This document shows positions 17,278-26,795 of a stretch of DNA of 64,000 bases, one piece after another. The translations under genes were made by a program, and so were the position numbers. The first letter of the stretch is position 1; each line of letters begins with the position of its first letter. The DNA comes from Niallia sp. XMNu-256 (GTDB lineage: Bacteria > Bacillota > Bacilli > Bacillales > Cytobacillaceae). The stretch covers positions 1,466,501-1,530,500 of the forward strand of contig NZ_CP137636.1 in assembly GCF_036670015.1 (NCBI RefSeq). Direction: 5' to 3'. The notes beneath the pieces were generated by a model, which saw only the letters and a program-made list of their open reading frames with translations, was not told the origin of the DNA and did no database searches.

Positions 17278-17557
17278 TAATTGTTGGTTAGTATTTATCC
17301 TTTTATTACTTTCACTTTCGATTGTTTGTAATTTTGTCAATATTTATATATTTAACTCGTCATATATTGCTTTCTATGGGCTTAACATAATGGGCTCGAT
17401 GATTGGTTTTATAGGCTGGAAACTTCTGAAATTAGAAATAGAAGTTTCAGTGACTAAAATCGTAGGGAAAATTGGTTTTCACGGTAATTTGGCAATGGTA
17501 ATTTTATTTTTCCCTCCCATTTATCATATTTGGGGAACATTGATTTTTGGTCCATAA
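17278..17557 (+). pseudogene. 5'-truncated copy of a small membrane protein gene
   Basis: An open frame from the codons for CWLVFILLLLSLS to IWGTLIFGP, clearly homologous to the intact gene at 35844 (100 aa) and the decayed copy at 29956. The start codon and first ten or so codons are missing and a solo GAAAC module sits in their place. The downstream neighbour (DUF3953) is the same as at the 35844 copy, so the two genes were duplicated together. Confidence 0.75.
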
Positions 17558-17649
17558 CAGTATTGTTGCGGATGTGATTGCGGAAAAAGAAGAAGCTGCA
17601 CTTATTGCTAGTGAGCAGGGGTGGGTTGGTTAGAAAGGAAGTGACATTC

Positions 17650-17883
17650 TTGTTGAAAAATCTTCGTTATGTGTTATCAGTAATAACCTTTTTATTTGCT
17701 TCTTATGGACTAATTACTGGGGATTTTAAATATGGGGGTATTATGATTTTTTTCTTAGGCCTAACTATGTTGGTAATGGGGCTAGAAGAAATACGAAATG
17801 AACGAAAAGTAGTTGGGTGGTTACTAATTATTGTTTTTCTATTTTCAATATATGTATCAATTGAAGGGTTCTTATTAAGCTAA
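17650..17883 (+). CDS. DUF3953-type small membrane protein, copy 1
   Basis: About 77 aa, three hydrophobic segments. The pattern ASYGLITGDFK...FFLGLTMLVMGLEEIR...YVSIEGFLLS is that of the DUF3953 (YczI-like) proteins. TTG 17650 follows GGAAGTGA; the longer frame has no matching ribosome site. Paralogue of the truncated gene at 36226. Confidence 0.72.
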   Translation: MLKNLRYVLSVITFLFASYGLITGDFKYGGIMIFFLGLTMLVMGLEEIRNERKVVGWLLIIVFLFSIYVSIEGFLLS

Positions 17884-17904
17884 AGGGTCCTTTCTGTTAT
17901 GGGG

Positions 17905-17985
17905 GAAACGTGGGGACGGTTCTTGCGTTTCACTCGTTCATTAAGAAATGACATTGATGAAACATCAGAACCGTCCCGCTGTTTC
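17905..17985. repeat. GAAAC repeat, type A copy 2
   Basis: Both modules present around a centre with AAGAAATGACATTGAT; 81 bp. It begins 22 bp after the DUF3953 stop. Confidence 0.88.
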
Positions 17986-18015
17986 TTTTGATATAAAAAT
18001 AAAATGTTGATATAC

Positions 18016-18027
18016 TTAGCTTGCTAA
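18016..18027. promoter_or_regulatory. MarR operator candidate 1
   Basis: TTAGCTTGCTAA palindrome between a TTGATA -35 and an AATAAT-like -10 of the MarR gene; suggests autoregulation. Confidence 0.7.
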
Positions 18028-18052
18028 TTAATAATGACAAGGAGAAATCCAT

Positions 18053-18469
18053 ATGATTGAAGATGAAATTCGAGAACTTCTTGATAGAATATCAGCTCAA
18101 ATGCGCCGAGACTATAATCATTTGTTACAAGATGTAAATCTTCATGTTGGACAGGATAATTTATTATGCAAGCTTTGGACAAAGGATGGGGTTACACAAG
18201 TTGAATTATGTGAACAGTTAAAGTGTGAACCACCTACTGTAACGAACATGGTAAAAGCACTTGAACAAAAAGGGTTGGTTTATCGTCAAAAAGATGAAAA
18301 AGATAAAAGAGTAACGAGAATTTATTTAACGACTGAAGGGTTGAATTTGAAAGATCCCGTTCATGAAAGATGGAGAAAACAACAAGATAAGTTGTTAGCA
18401 GGTATATTGCCAGGGGAGCGTTTGTTATTAAGAAGACTCATGAAACAGATGGAGGAGAATCTTTTTTAA
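18053..18469 (+). CDS. MarR family transcriptional regulator
   Basis: 138 aa winged helix: VTQVELCEQLKCEPPTVTNM (recognition helix) and KDEKDKRVTRIYLT (wing with the DKR signature). The ATG follows AAGGAG. A TTAGCnnGCTAA palindrome occurs once before this gene and twice before the next, so it most likely represses itself and the two flavin monooxygenase genes downstream. Ligand unknown. Confidence 0.9.
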   Translation: MIEDEIRELLDRISAQMRRDYNHLLQDVNLHVGQDNLLCKLWTKDGVTQVELCEQLKCEPPTVTNMVKALEQKGLVYRQKDEKDKRVTRIYLTTEGLNLKDPVHERWRKQQDKLLAGILPGERLLLRRLMKQMEENLF

Positions 18470-18490
18470 CCTCTTCTCTTCAATGTTTAA

Positions 18491-18550
18491 TTAGCAGGCT
18501 AACTAAATGGACCAAATAGTTTTTACACACTTAAATGTTTAGCAAGCTAA
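18491..18550. promoter_or_regulatory. MarR operator candidates 2 and 3
   Basis: TTAGCAGGCTAACTAA (18491) and TTAGCAAGCTAACTAA (18539), 48 bases centre to centre, upstream of the LLM monooxygenase operon. They share the palindrome at 18016. Confidence 0.72.
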
Positions 18551-18593
18551 CTAAATAAAAATTTTAATAGAAATTAAAGGAGGGCTATGAGAT

Positions 18594-19640
18594 ATGTCGG
18601 TTAACGATAAAGAGATTAAACTTTCCATTTTGGATATTGGTACAAAGTTACAAGGAAATGATGCCAGTCAGACATTGAAAGATTCTACGGAACGGATTCA
18701 ATTGGCAGACGAATTAGGCTATACACGTTATTGGTTTGCCGAACATCATAATACAGCAAACCAAGTGAGTACAGCTCCAGAATTAATGATTGCTCATGCG
18801 GCTGCTCATACAAAGCGGATTCGAGTTGGAGCTGGCGGGATTATGATGCCGAATCATAGTCCGTTAAAAGTCGTTGAAAACTTTTCATTATTAGAAGCGC
18901 TACATCCAAATAGAATTGATTTAGGAATCGGCAGAGCAACTGGAACAGACAATTTAACTGCTTATGCGTTAAGACGATCGAGAGAAGCGGTATTGTCGTA
19001 TAATTTCCCAGAACAATTTAATGAATTATTATCCTTTTTTCAACGGAATTTTCCTGCGGAACACCCTTATAGTAAGATCATTCCTATTCCGAATGAACAA
19101 GATCAGTCATTAATACCAAATATTTATATGTTAGGATCGAGTACCGGGGGAGTCGAATTTGCGATAAATGAAGGCCTTGGCTTCGCGTTTGCTTCTCATT
19201 TAGCACCGCAGCTAGCAATCCCAGTATTACGTGCTTATCGAAATAACTTTAAACCATCGACCTTATTGTCAGAGCCAAAAAGTATTTTAACGACCATATT
19301 AATAACGGCTGAGACAGATGAAGAGGCAGAGTATTTAGCGGGTCCGGTTGAATTATTTTGGGCGAGACTACATACCGGTGATATTTATTCCCCATTCCCG
19401 ACATTGGTAGAAGCAAGTAAGCATAGATACTCAGCGAATGAAAACGCGGCAAGGGTGCAAAATAAAGATCGTTTTATTATCGGTGGTATTCGGACGGTTG
19501 CAGAAAAATTAAGAAATTTAGTAAAAGAAACAATGGTAGATGAAGTCATGATTATGGAATATTACGCTGACAAAGAAGCGAGTCAAAATGCTTATCGAAT
19601 GCTCGCAAAAGAATTCAATTTAAGAGGAAGCAATAGATAG
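18594..19640 (+). CDS. LLM-class flavin-dependent oxidoreductase
   Basis: 348 aa luciferase-like monooxygenase: RYWFAEHHN, IRVGAGGIMMPNHSPLKV and RIDLGIGRATG are the family signatures. Such enzymes use reduced FMN and O2 on varied substrates. AAAGGAGGG precedes the ATG. The next gene starts 14 bp later and is a second flavin monooxygenase, so they form an operon under the MarR palindromes. Confidence 0.9.
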   Translation: MSVNDKEIKLSILDIGTKLQGNDASQTLKDSTERIQLADELGYTRYWFAEHHNTANQVSTAPELMIAHAAAHTKRIRVGAGGIMMPNHSPLKVVENFSLLEALHPNRIDLGIGRATGTDNLTAYALRRSREAVLSYNFPEQFNELLSFFQRNFPAEHPYSKIIPIPNEQDQSLIPNIYMLGSSTGGVEFAINEGLGFAFASHLAPQLAIPVLRAYRNNFKPSTLLSEPKSILTTILITAETDEEAEYLAGPVELFWARLHTGDIYSPFPTLVEASKHRYSANENAARVQNKDRFIIGGIRTVAEKLRNLVKETMVDEVMIMEYYADKEASQNAYRMLAKEFNLRGSNR

Positions 19641-19654
19641 AGGGGTTAATAGAA

Positions 19655-21004
19655 ATGGAAAACAAACCAAAAATGCAATTAGTGATGCAAATAGGTTCTG
19701 GTTATGGGTTAGATCAAGGTGCTTGGCGAATGCCTAATGCAGATCCAGCGGCTTATATGAATGTCGATGTGCAGGTTGAGCTAGCAAAAATAGCGGAGCG
19801 TGGAAAAATACAAATGATTTTCTTCGCTGATACACCGGGTTTAGCGACCGATATTAGCAACCAACCACCTCAGTCTCCGATGGATCCCATCGTTTTATTG
19901 ACAGCGTTGGCTAGAGAGACCGACCGAATTGGTTTGCTTACGACAATATCAACAACTTACAACCATCCATATAATGTTGCACGCCAGCTTAAAGCATTGG
20001 ATGTTGTCAGTAAGGGTCGGATCGGGGTGAACTTTGTGACGACTTCCAACCCTGTAGCAGCTATGAACTTTGGAGAGAACGTACCTAGTCGCCAAGAAAG
20101 ATACGAAAGGGCACATGAATTTATTCAAATTGTCCAGGCTTTGTGGGGGAGCTGGGGTGAAGATGCACTTCTACTTGATGTTGAAAATGGTAAATTTGCT
20201 GATGTAAGCAAAATTCAACCAGTTAACATGGCCGGAAGTTATGTCCAGTCCAGAGGGCCTTTACCAATTCCGCCTTCAAAGCAAGGTCAACCTGTTATTT
20301 TTACTGCAGGAGGTTCTGAAGAAACACTTAAAATCCTTGGACGATACGGAAATGGTCTGTATACAAACCCATATGATAGGAAGACAGCAAGTGTGTACAG
20401 AGAAATATTTCGGGAAGGGGCCAAAAGATTCGGAAGAGACCCAAATGAAATAAAGGTGTTTCCGGGTATTATTCCTTCCATTGCACCTACGAAAGAAGAA
20501 GCGTTAGAACGTCGAAGACAACTCGATCGAAAGATGGATTTAAGAGGAAGATTACAATACTTGGGGTCAATGATCGGCATTCCTTTATCGTACGATCAAA
20601 TCGATCAACCCGTTCCAGTGGAAATGCTTGAACATGCTTTTGCGAATCCACAAGATCCACGTTCTGATTATGCATTAAAACTTGTAAAAACAGGTATGCC
20701 GATTCGCGATGTGTTGGCCCATGGTGTCATTAACTATCACCCGGTTATAGTTGGGACAGCTGAAGATGTTGCTGATTTTATGGAAGAATGGTTTGTGAAC
20801 GGTGCGTGTGATGGGTTTGCCATTCAACCAGACGTAAGTTTTGATGGCATAAGAGATTTTGTTGACCAAGTAATTCCGATTTTACAAGAACGCGGACTGT
20901 TTCATGAGGAATACGAAGGCACGACGTTAAGAGAACATATGGGTATACCTTACCAATATGGAAGCATGGAGAAGCCTTTAACTGCACGTAATTTTCAAGA
21001 CTAA
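19655..21004 (+). CDS. NtaA/DmoA-family FMN-dependent monooxygenase
   Basis: 449 aa of the NtaA/SnaA/DszA group: GAWRMPNADP, FFADTPG, STTYNHPYNVAR and GRIGVNFVTT. Known members attack nitrilotriacetate, pristinamycin, dibenzothiophene sulfone or dimethyl sulfide and need a separate flavin reductase, not seen nearby. Second gene of the MarR-controlled operon; terminator follows. Confidence 0.9.
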   Translation: MENKPKMQLVMQIGSGYGLDQGAWRMPNADPAAYMNVDVQVELAKIAERGKIQMIFFADTPGLATDISNQPPQSPMDPIVLLTALARETDRIGLLTTISTTYNHPYNVARQLKALDVVSKGRIGVNFVTTSNPVAAMNFGENVPSRQERYERAHEFIQIVQALWGSWGEDALLLDVENGKFADVSKIQPVNMAGSYVQSRGPLPIPPSKQGQPVIFTAGGSEETLKILGRYGNGLYTNPYDRKTASVYREIFREGAKRFGRDPNEIKVFPGIIPSIAPTKEEALERRRQLDRKMDLRGRLQYLGSMIGIPLSYDQIDQPVPVEMLEHAFANPQDPRSDYALKLVKTGMPIRDVLAHGVINYHPVIVGTAEDVADFMEEWFVNGACDGFAIQPDVSFDGIRDFVDQVIPILQERGLFHEEYEGTTLREHMGIPYQYGSMEKPLTARNFQD

Positions 21005-21049
21005 TATATATTAAATTTATTCTAGATAGTAGCGGATAAAAAACTCTTA

Positions 21050-21093
21050 CCGTACTAGGCATATATAAAATGTCTTGTACGGGATTTTTTTAT
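21050..21093 (+). terminator. Terminator of the monooxygenase operon
   Basis: CCGTAC/GTACGG stem with internal pairing, followed by ATTTTTTT. Confidence 0.8.
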
Positions 21094-21381
21094 TTTTTTC
21101 GAAAGTGTCTTCTAATTTTATTTCCTAGTTTTTTCCATGCAAAAGTCGTGTTTAATATTGTAAAAAAGATATAGTTTAGAACTCTTGGCAATTAACATAA
21201 CGTTCTTCATTAATTGGGCACAATTATCGAAATGGATTGCGCCTATTTCATGTTGGGGCCTTTCAGTGAAATAAGACCACCAAATAAAAGTAAGAGTGTT
21301 TTTTTAATGGAGAAAAAAGAGGAGAAATGGCGCTTCTAATCGAATGATTTTCCTATAATTTTTTTAAAAGGCAGGTTAATC

Positions 21382-22332
21382 ATGAAAAATCTAATAGAAT
21401 TGCTTCCAACAAGAAAGCCGGGAGTCGATGAAATACATATAAAAGCAGCAGAAGAGAAATTAGGTGCACGGTTTCCAGAAGAATATATAGAACTTTTTAT
21501 GTTGGTAAATAATCCTGAGATTGGCGAGTGGATTCTCTATCCGATTATGGATAGCACAAATTTGAAAAAAACGTGGGACGATATCGTAAGACAAAACCTA
21601 GAACAAAGAGAAGATGCTTTTTCAAACGATTTAATCGTGATCGGTGATAATGGAACAGGAGATAAATTATGCTTTCGTGTTAGAGGAAAGTTCATGCAAA
21701 GTCAGGTATATATCTGGGATCATGAAACAACCAGGGCTAGGGTTGTATCCTTATCATTGAAAGAGTTTATTGAACGCGAGGCTGCTAAGTATAAAAATGA
21801 AACCATCTCTCTAGGGACATTCCAAGTGACGAGTGGCAAGTTGATTATAAGCGATCCTTGCTATGGTTACGATGAGGAAGACAGTGAAGAATTGCAGGTT
21901 CTTTTACAGCCAGCTAAACGAGGGGACTGGTCAGCTACCGTTTCTTTTGATGAGGAAGAAGTGGTTCATCAACTGGTAGTCTTTTGGGGAAGTACAGAGC
22001 CTAAAGGGGAATGGATTCCAATTGATCAGTTGATCGCGGTCGATTCTGCTCAAGCTGGGATTTTTGATTTCACCTTTTTTGACGACGATGAAAAAATAAT
22101 TGATGAGGTAGAAAATGTGTATGGTTTTGAGATGGATGACGATGTATCCAAATACTATATTGCATGCTGTGATGCAGTTGCTTCAGAACAGCAAGGTGGG
22201 ATTGTCCCCGGTGGTGCGGTAGCAATGTCAGGATATGGGGATGGCTTATATCAAGTTTATATTAAACAGGATGCCTCTGGTGAAGTTGTTTCTGCTATGA
22301 TTGACTTCTTGGAAAGCGATGAGGAGGAATAA
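21382..22332 (+). CDS. SMI1/KNR4 (SUKH) domain fused to DUF4241-like domain
   Basis: 316 aa. The N-terminal 130 residues follow the SUKH pattern (KAAEEKLGARFPEEYIELFMLVNN ... VIGDNGTGDKLCF). The second half starts KLIISDPCYGYD and ends AMSGYGDGLYQVYI, which is DUF4241-like. Both families occur as immunity proteins in polymorphic toxin loci; no toxin gene is visible here. Next gene is DUF4240, also an immunity-type family. Confidence 0.78.
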   Translation: MKNLIELLPTRKPGVDEIHIKAAEEKLGARFPEEYIELFMLVNNPEIGEWILYPIMDSTNLKKTWDDIVRQNLEQREDAFSNDLIVIGDNGTGDKLCFRVRGKFMQSQVYIWDHETTRARVVSLSLKEFIEREAAKYKNETISLGTFQVTSGKLIISDPCYGYDEEDSEELQVLLQPAKRGDWSATVSFDEEEVVHQLVVFWGSTEPKGEWIPIDQLIAVDSAQAGIFDFTFFDDDEKIIDEVENVYGFEMDDDVSKYYIACCDAVASEQQGGIVPGGAVAMSGYGDGLYQVYIKQDASGEVVSAMIDFLESDEEE

Positions 22333-22512
22333 ATATTTATAGTTAATAGAAGGTTAATCTTTCTTTTTATTGCTTCATTGATATTTGTCATTTGATTCAG
22401 AACCTTTTTTATAAAAGCGATTTTTTTTAAAAAAATATTTATTTTGAAAGGAATCCTGTTAGATAAAGTCGAATAACTGTCTTAATTTATTAGAAAAAAG
22501 AGGGTGAATATA

Positions 22513-23058
22513 TTGGGAGATAAGGAATTTTGGAGATTAATTGAAAAGTCCAGAGAATTTGATCAAGCGGAATGGTTAACAGAGGAATTAGCTCGAAAGG
22601 GAATAGAAGAAGTATTAGACTTTGAATTTATATTTCAAGAATTAATGAATGCTAGTTATCAATCTCGATTATGGGGAGCGGCATTTGTTCTGATGGGCGG
22701 CTGTTCTGACGATGCTTTTGACTATTTTAGAGGATGGCTGATTGGACAAGGAGAAGAAATCTATAACAGGGTATTGAGAGATCCCGAATTTTTAGCGGAA
22801 TATATAAATGAAGATAATCTTGATGAAGAAGGATTCCCGGTAAATGAAGAATTGCTTTCGGTTGGAATAGATGCCTATACGCTTCTAAAGACGGGTGATA
22901 TTGAGTGGGATGACGATGTGCATAATGAGTTTTTAGACGCTCTTGAAAAGAAGGGAATACAATATGTAACTGACATAGAATTTGATTGGGAAGAAGAGGA
23001 TTTGGAAAATCTATTTCCTGTTCTATGGGAGAGATTTGGAGAAGAACCACTAGGTTAA
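22513..23058 (+). CDS. DUF4240 domain protein
   Basis: About 181 aa, acidic. DKEFWRLIEKS at the N-terminus, AFVLMGGCSDDAFDYFRGWLIGQGEEIY and the later FPVLWERFGE fit DUF4240. TTG 22513 lies seven bases after AGGGTG; GTG 22504 is too close to its ribosome site. DUF4240 proteins are often found with toxin/immunity loci; function unproven. Confidence 0.78.
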   Translation: MGDKEFWRLIEKSREFDQAEWLTEELARKGIEEVLDFEFIFQELMNASYQSRLWGAAFVLMGGCSDDAFDYFRGWLIGQGEEIYNRVLRDPEFLAEYINEDNLDEEGFPVNEELLSVGIDAYTLLKTGDIEWDDDVHNEFLDALEKKGIQYVTDIEFDWEEEDLENLFPVLWERFGEEPLG

Positions 23059-23389
23059 AAGAAACCAACTGAATTAAATAGTTATCCTTATAAAAGAAAA
23101 GAAATTAGAATCTAATCTTCAAGTTATTGGGCTAAGGATGGTTCACCATAATTTAGTCATTAAAAGTTAAAATATCGATTATTCGACAAACGGGCCACCA
23201 TATTATGGAGCAAGACCTTTAAAGAAGTAATGGATCTATATGTTACTCTATTATTAAGATTGTGGAATCTTGTACTTAAAGTAACTGGCAGTTTACTACA
23301 ATAACACAATTTAGTATTAATTTAATAGAAATAAATGTAAAATTTAAAATAATATATTTATTATTCTGAATTATAGAGGAGTGATTTGT
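23059..23389. other. Intergenic with spacer-like tail
   Basis: No gene seen. From about 23259 it holds GATTGTGGAATCTTGTACTT followed by a TAACTGGCAGTTTA motif, the right-hand part of the recurring spacer of the accessory region. Confidence 0.5.
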
Positions 23390-24385
23390 TTGAAGGCACA
23401 AGTGATCCGTTCTTTTGGGGAAGCGTCTGTTTTTCAATTAGAAGAAATTCCAGTTCCAGAAGTGAAACCAATGCATGTTTTAATTCAGGTAAAGGCTACA
23501 AGTTTAAATCCTCTTGATACAAAAATACGCAGTGGAGTTTTTGCTAAATTTGCTCCTGAATTTCCAGCTGTTTTACATGGCGATGTAGCTGGTATTATCA
23601 CAGAAGTCGGAGAAGGAGTTACTGATTTTAAAGTTGGTGATGAGGTATACGGTTTTGCAGGTGGTGTTAAAGGTACGAGTGGTGCTTTAGCGGAATACAT
23701 GGCAGCAGATGCTAGATTACTTGCTCATAAGCCAAAAAACCTATCATTTGCTGAAGCAGCAGCCCTTCCAGTTGTCGCAATCACTGCTTGGGAAGCTCTA
23801 GTTAAACGTGCCAATATTGGAGCTGGAGACGAGATTCTAATTCATGGTGGTGCAGGCGGAGTAGGGCATGTTGCTATTCAGTTGGCAAAATGGGTAGGTG
23901 CAAAGGTATATACAACCGTCTCTTCACCAGAAAAAGCTCAAATTGCGGAAGAGTTTGGAGCCGATGTTGTCATCAATTATAAAGAAATGTCCGTACAAGA
24001 CTATGTGAATATGTATACGGATGGTAAAGGGTTTAAATATATTTTCGATACCATCGACCGTAAAAACCTTGAGAATTCAATTGAGGCTGCTTCTTTATAT
24101 GGAACAATTGTAGCGATTGCTGTAAGTCAAGACTATAACCTTAGTCCATTTCTTTTAAAATCATTGAATTTCCATGTTGTATTCACAGAGATTCCTATTC
24201 TTCATGAAGAATTTCGTCATATAAACGGAGATGTATTGAAGAACATTACACCTGTTATTGAGGAAGGAAAACTTCGACCATTACTTGCTCAAAGACAATT
24301 TACCTTTGACGAAATAGCCCAAGCACATGAATATTATGAGGCTAATAAAGCAGTTGGTAAAATTGTTTTAGTAAACAACTGGTGA
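23390..24385 (+). CDS. Zinc-independent MDR family NAD(P)H:quinone oxidoreductase
   Basis: About 331 aa medium-chain dehydrogenase/reductase. MKAQVIRSFG start, GDVAGIITEVGEGVTDFKVGD, and nucleotide-binding HGGAGGVGHVAIQLAKWVGA. Zn-ligand cysteines are absent, as in quinone-reductase members. TTG 23390 is seven bases after AGAGGAG and gives the family N-terminus; the longer frame start is rejected. Confidence 0.85.
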   Translation: MKAQVIRSFGEASVFQLEEIPVPEVKPMHVLIQVKATSLNPLDTKIRSGVFAKFAPEFPAVLHGDVAGIITEVGEGVTDFKVGDEVYGFAGGVKGTSGALAEYMAADARLLAHKPKNLSFAEAAALPVVAITAWEALVKRANIGAGDEILIHGGAGGVGHVAIQLAKWVGAKVYTTVSSPEKAQIAEEFGADVVINYKEMSVQDYVNMYTDGKGFKYIFDTIDRKNLENSIEAASLYGTIVAIAVSQDYNLSPFLLKSLNFHVVFTEIPILHEEFRHINGDVLKNITPVIEEGKLRPLLAQRQFTFDEIAQAHEYYEANKAVGKIVLVNNW

Positions 24386-24477
24386 AAATTAGAAGTTACA
24401 TTAAGAATATGTAACAAAGGCGATCTTTCCTTAGGATTTTAATTATTGTGTAGTTAGAAGAGATTGTGATGTTTCTA

Positions 24478-24555
24478 CTTAAACAAACGGGTGCGATAGC
24501 TGAACAAGGCTGTCGCTTCTTCAACTATTGGGCAGGATTGTTGAGTAAAAAGTAG
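24478..24555. repeat. Accessory-region spacer unit
   Basis: ACTTAAACAAACGGGTGCGA, stem GCGATAGC/GCTGTCGC, then GGGCAGGATTGTTGAGTAAA. Full two-part form of the spacer that recurs between the small genes. Confidence 0.7.
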
Positions 24556-24607
24556 GTATTTTTTTGAATCGTTTTAAAGCACTTAATTAAACAAAGGAGG
24601 TAATCCA

Positions 24608-24835
24608 ATAGATAAAAAAATAAGTCTGATTTTAGGGTCGTTATTCATTTTAACTAGTGGACTAATTTTTACGATCGAAAGGTTAAGTAGATACGTTTAT
24701 TGGTCAGCACAAATAAATACTGGAGAGTATGTAACTAATCCAGAAACAATGCCATTATTCGAAAACCTTTTTATAGCGTTATTTTTCCTTATTGGAATTG
24801 TCTTTATTATTGTGTCTTTCAAGAAGGAGAGGTAA
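24608..24835 (+). CDS. Small two-helix membrane protein with apparent ATA start
   Basis: 75 aa if initiated at ATA 24608, which lies seven bases after AAAGGAGG. The frame is open from there to TAA with two hydrophobic segments (ISLILGSLFILTSGLIFTI and NLFIALFFLIGIVFIIVSF) separated by a polar stretch, ending KKER. No ATG, GTG or TTG occurs in frame before residue 45 or so. Either ATA is used or the start codon has mutated. Confidence 0.55.
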   Translation: MDKKISLILGSLFILTSGLIFTIERLSRYVYWSAQINTGEYVTNPETMPLFENLFIALFFLIGIVFIIVSFKKER

Positions 24836-24839
24836 TTAA

Positions 24840-24897
24840 ACAAACGGGTGCCATACTTCAAGAAGGAAGTATGGCTATTCTTATTGAAGTAAAGGGG
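24840..24897. repeat. Accessory-region spacer unit
   Basis: ACAAACGGGTG, perfect 9-bp stem CCATACTTC/GAAGTATGG, then CTATTCTTATTGAAGTAAAG. Nearly identical to 58731-58795, 34 kb away. Confidence 0.75.
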
Positions 24898-24966
24898 TCA
24901 ATTGAAGAAAGTATGATTGTAACTGAGCAAGCTAAACAAACCCAAATATAATTTAGGGTGATGAAA

Positions 24967-25325
24967 TTGGATAAAAGTAAACTTCTTCTATTGGTTTTAT
25001 TTAGTATACTAATTTGTGGGTTATATTATGGAACAACAGTAAATGCAAAAACGAACGATACACCTTCTTCCTTTGAGGAAAAATTTACTGAAGGCAACCA
25101 ACTCACTCCTTTAGAAATCCAGTTAATGTCTTTTATGAATGGTTTGATGGTAGGCGAACCAAAACAAGCCGTTGAATTGTGGATATTAGGCGTAAATAAT
25201 CGAAGTGGAGCTGTTAAACAATAACAACGAAATATAATCAATGGGAAGCATTTACTCCAGCCGAGACAGTTATAAATTTGAGCATTGCAGTTAACAATCA
25301 AATAAAGAGCAAAGTTTGTGAATAA
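24967..25325 (+). pseudogene. Disrupted exported protein gene
   Basis: Opens with a signal-peptide-like LLLLVLFSILICGLYYGTTV ending in ANA-K-type cleavage region, then LTPLEIQLMSFMNGLM and AVELWILGVNNRSGAV, and stops at 25224. A second frame continues ITTKYNQWEAFTPAETVINL to TAA at 25325, in the style of the end of the same protein. An internal deletion with frameshift is the simplest explanation. Family function unknown. Confidence 0.6.
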
Positions 25326-25487
25326 AAGACATTAACTAGTGGGCGCGGAATTTGAACAAATGATGGATTGTTTGAGCAATTCATTTTTTTTGTCCTTAAT
25401 TCGTTAAAAAGGTAATTTAGTTACATAACTTAAATTGGGAAATTTATGGTAGTATTAAGAGAAAATGTTAAAGTAGGTCATTGTATT

Positions 25488-26303
25488 TTGGAACTCTTCT
25501 CAGAAAAATTAATACTGATATCACTGTTTATATTTATTATTCATTCCATCGAAACACTTGCATATGCGGTCAGATTATCTGGCGCAAGAGTAAGATTGCT
25601 AGCTTCGGCTTTGTCCTTATTTAACTTAATGGTGATAGTTTCTCGAATGGCTAATATGATGCAACAACCGTTTACAGGCAGCCTTATTGATAATGCTCCA
25701 AAAGTAAATACCCTAGAATTTGTAGAAAACCAATATAGAGTCTTAATTGGCTCATCAACACTAGGAACCATAATGGGAATTCTTTTACTACCCACTTTTA
25801 TTGCACTATTTTCAAGAGCTATTATTCATTTATCTGAGGAAAGAGGCTCAATTCCATCTTTGATAAAAAAGGGATTTACTGCTGAATACATAAGGCGTGG
25901 ATTTAAGCATATTCATTTGCCGAGACTATCTTATTTAAAGGATATTAGGCTTAAAGATATTCCAATAAGGTTGTTCGTAATTAATATGCTAATAACAGCA
26001 ATATATACCATTGGAGTATTATCTGCTTTATATGCAGCCTTAATAGCTCCAGAAAGAGCATCAACATCTATTATGGCATCGGGTCTTATAAATGGAGTAG
26101 CTACGATTTTACTTACTATTTTTATTGACCCCAAAATATCCATTCTTGCGGATGATGTAATTAATCAAAGGGGAAATTACCTTAGTCTCAAAGGCGTATC
26201 CCTTATGATGGTTACTTCCCGATTATTAGGAACCATACTTGCTCAAGTGTTGTTTATTCCGGGTGCTGAATATATTGCGTGGTTTACTAAATTTATTGTT
26301 TAA
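25488..26303 (+). CDS. amj: Amj-family lipid II flippase
   Basis: 271 aa from TTG 25488, the same length as B. subtilis Amj, with about six or more hydrophobic segments. Family-like segments are HSIETLAYAVRLSGARV, SRMANMMQQPFTGSLID and FIDPKISILADD. Amj is the alternate flippase that exports lipid II for peptidoglycan synthesis when MurJ is missing or blocked. An upstream in-frame ATG at 25446 gives 14 extra residues not expected in the family. It lies among small accessory genes, an unusual place for an envelope gene. Confidence 0.82.
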   Translation: MELFSEKLILISLFIFIIHSIETLAYAVRLSGARVRLLASALSLFNLMVIVSRMANMMQQPFTGSLIDNAPKVNTLEFVENQYRVLIGSSTLGTIMGILLLPTFIALFSRAIIHLSEERGSIPSLIKKGFTAEYIRRGFKHIHLPRLSYLKDIRLKDIPIRLFVINMLITAIYTIGVLSALYAALIAPERASTSIMASGLINGVATILLTIFIDPKISILADDVINQRGNYLSLKGVSLMMVTSRLLGTILAQVLFIPGAEYIAWFTKFIV

Positions 26304-26307
26304 TAGA

Positions 26308-26350
26308 TTAACGGGCGCTTATCTAGAGAAAGGATAGCGTCTTGTTGAAT
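26308..26350. repeat. Accessory-region spacer unit
   Basis: GATTAACGGGCGCTTATC pairs through CGCTTATC with GATAGCG, followed by TCTTGTTGAAT. Directly follows amj. Confidence 0.6.
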
Positions 26351-26423
26351 TTACCAGAGTATTCATTTAATTTTTTTATTTTATAAATGTTTTCTTACTA
26401 TGCGTTAATATAAGGAGAATATA

Positions 26424-26795
26424 ATGGAACTTTTGATATTTATTATAATTCTTTTCATTTTGTTTTTTTTATTGGAAAAAATAGTGAATAAACTACTTGG
26501 AGTAAAAAAGCAAAAGATTTCAGAAACTCCAGGGAAAAAAATTGACCGATGGGGAAGAGGAATTATCGCGGTCGTCCATATTTGTATAGCTATCCCATAT
26601 TTTGTTATAAATAATAATATTTCATTGAAGTGGTATTTTATAATTTTATTAATATTTACAATTGGTTTTCAGGCTATTTTGGAGTGGAAGTATATAAAAA
26701 ATTCAAGGCAATATGCCAGTACACTAATTATTTTGATTGTAGGTCTAATCTTTATGTTTAATATTGAGTTTTTTATTCGTGTTTTTAGTTTGTGA
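26424..26795 (+). CDS. DUF4181-like membrane protein
   Basis: 123 aa, an N-terminal segment and three more hydrophobic segments. IDRWGRGIIAVVHI and FQAILEWKYIKNSRQYA match what I know of DUF4181. AAGGAGAA precedes the ATG. Function unknown. Confidence 0.7.
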   Translation: MELLIFIIILFILFFLLEKIVNKLLGVKKQKISETPGKKIDRWGRGIIAVVHICIAIPYFVINNNISLKWYFIILLIFTIGFQAILEWKYIKNSRQYASTLIILIVGLIFMFNIEFFIRVFSL

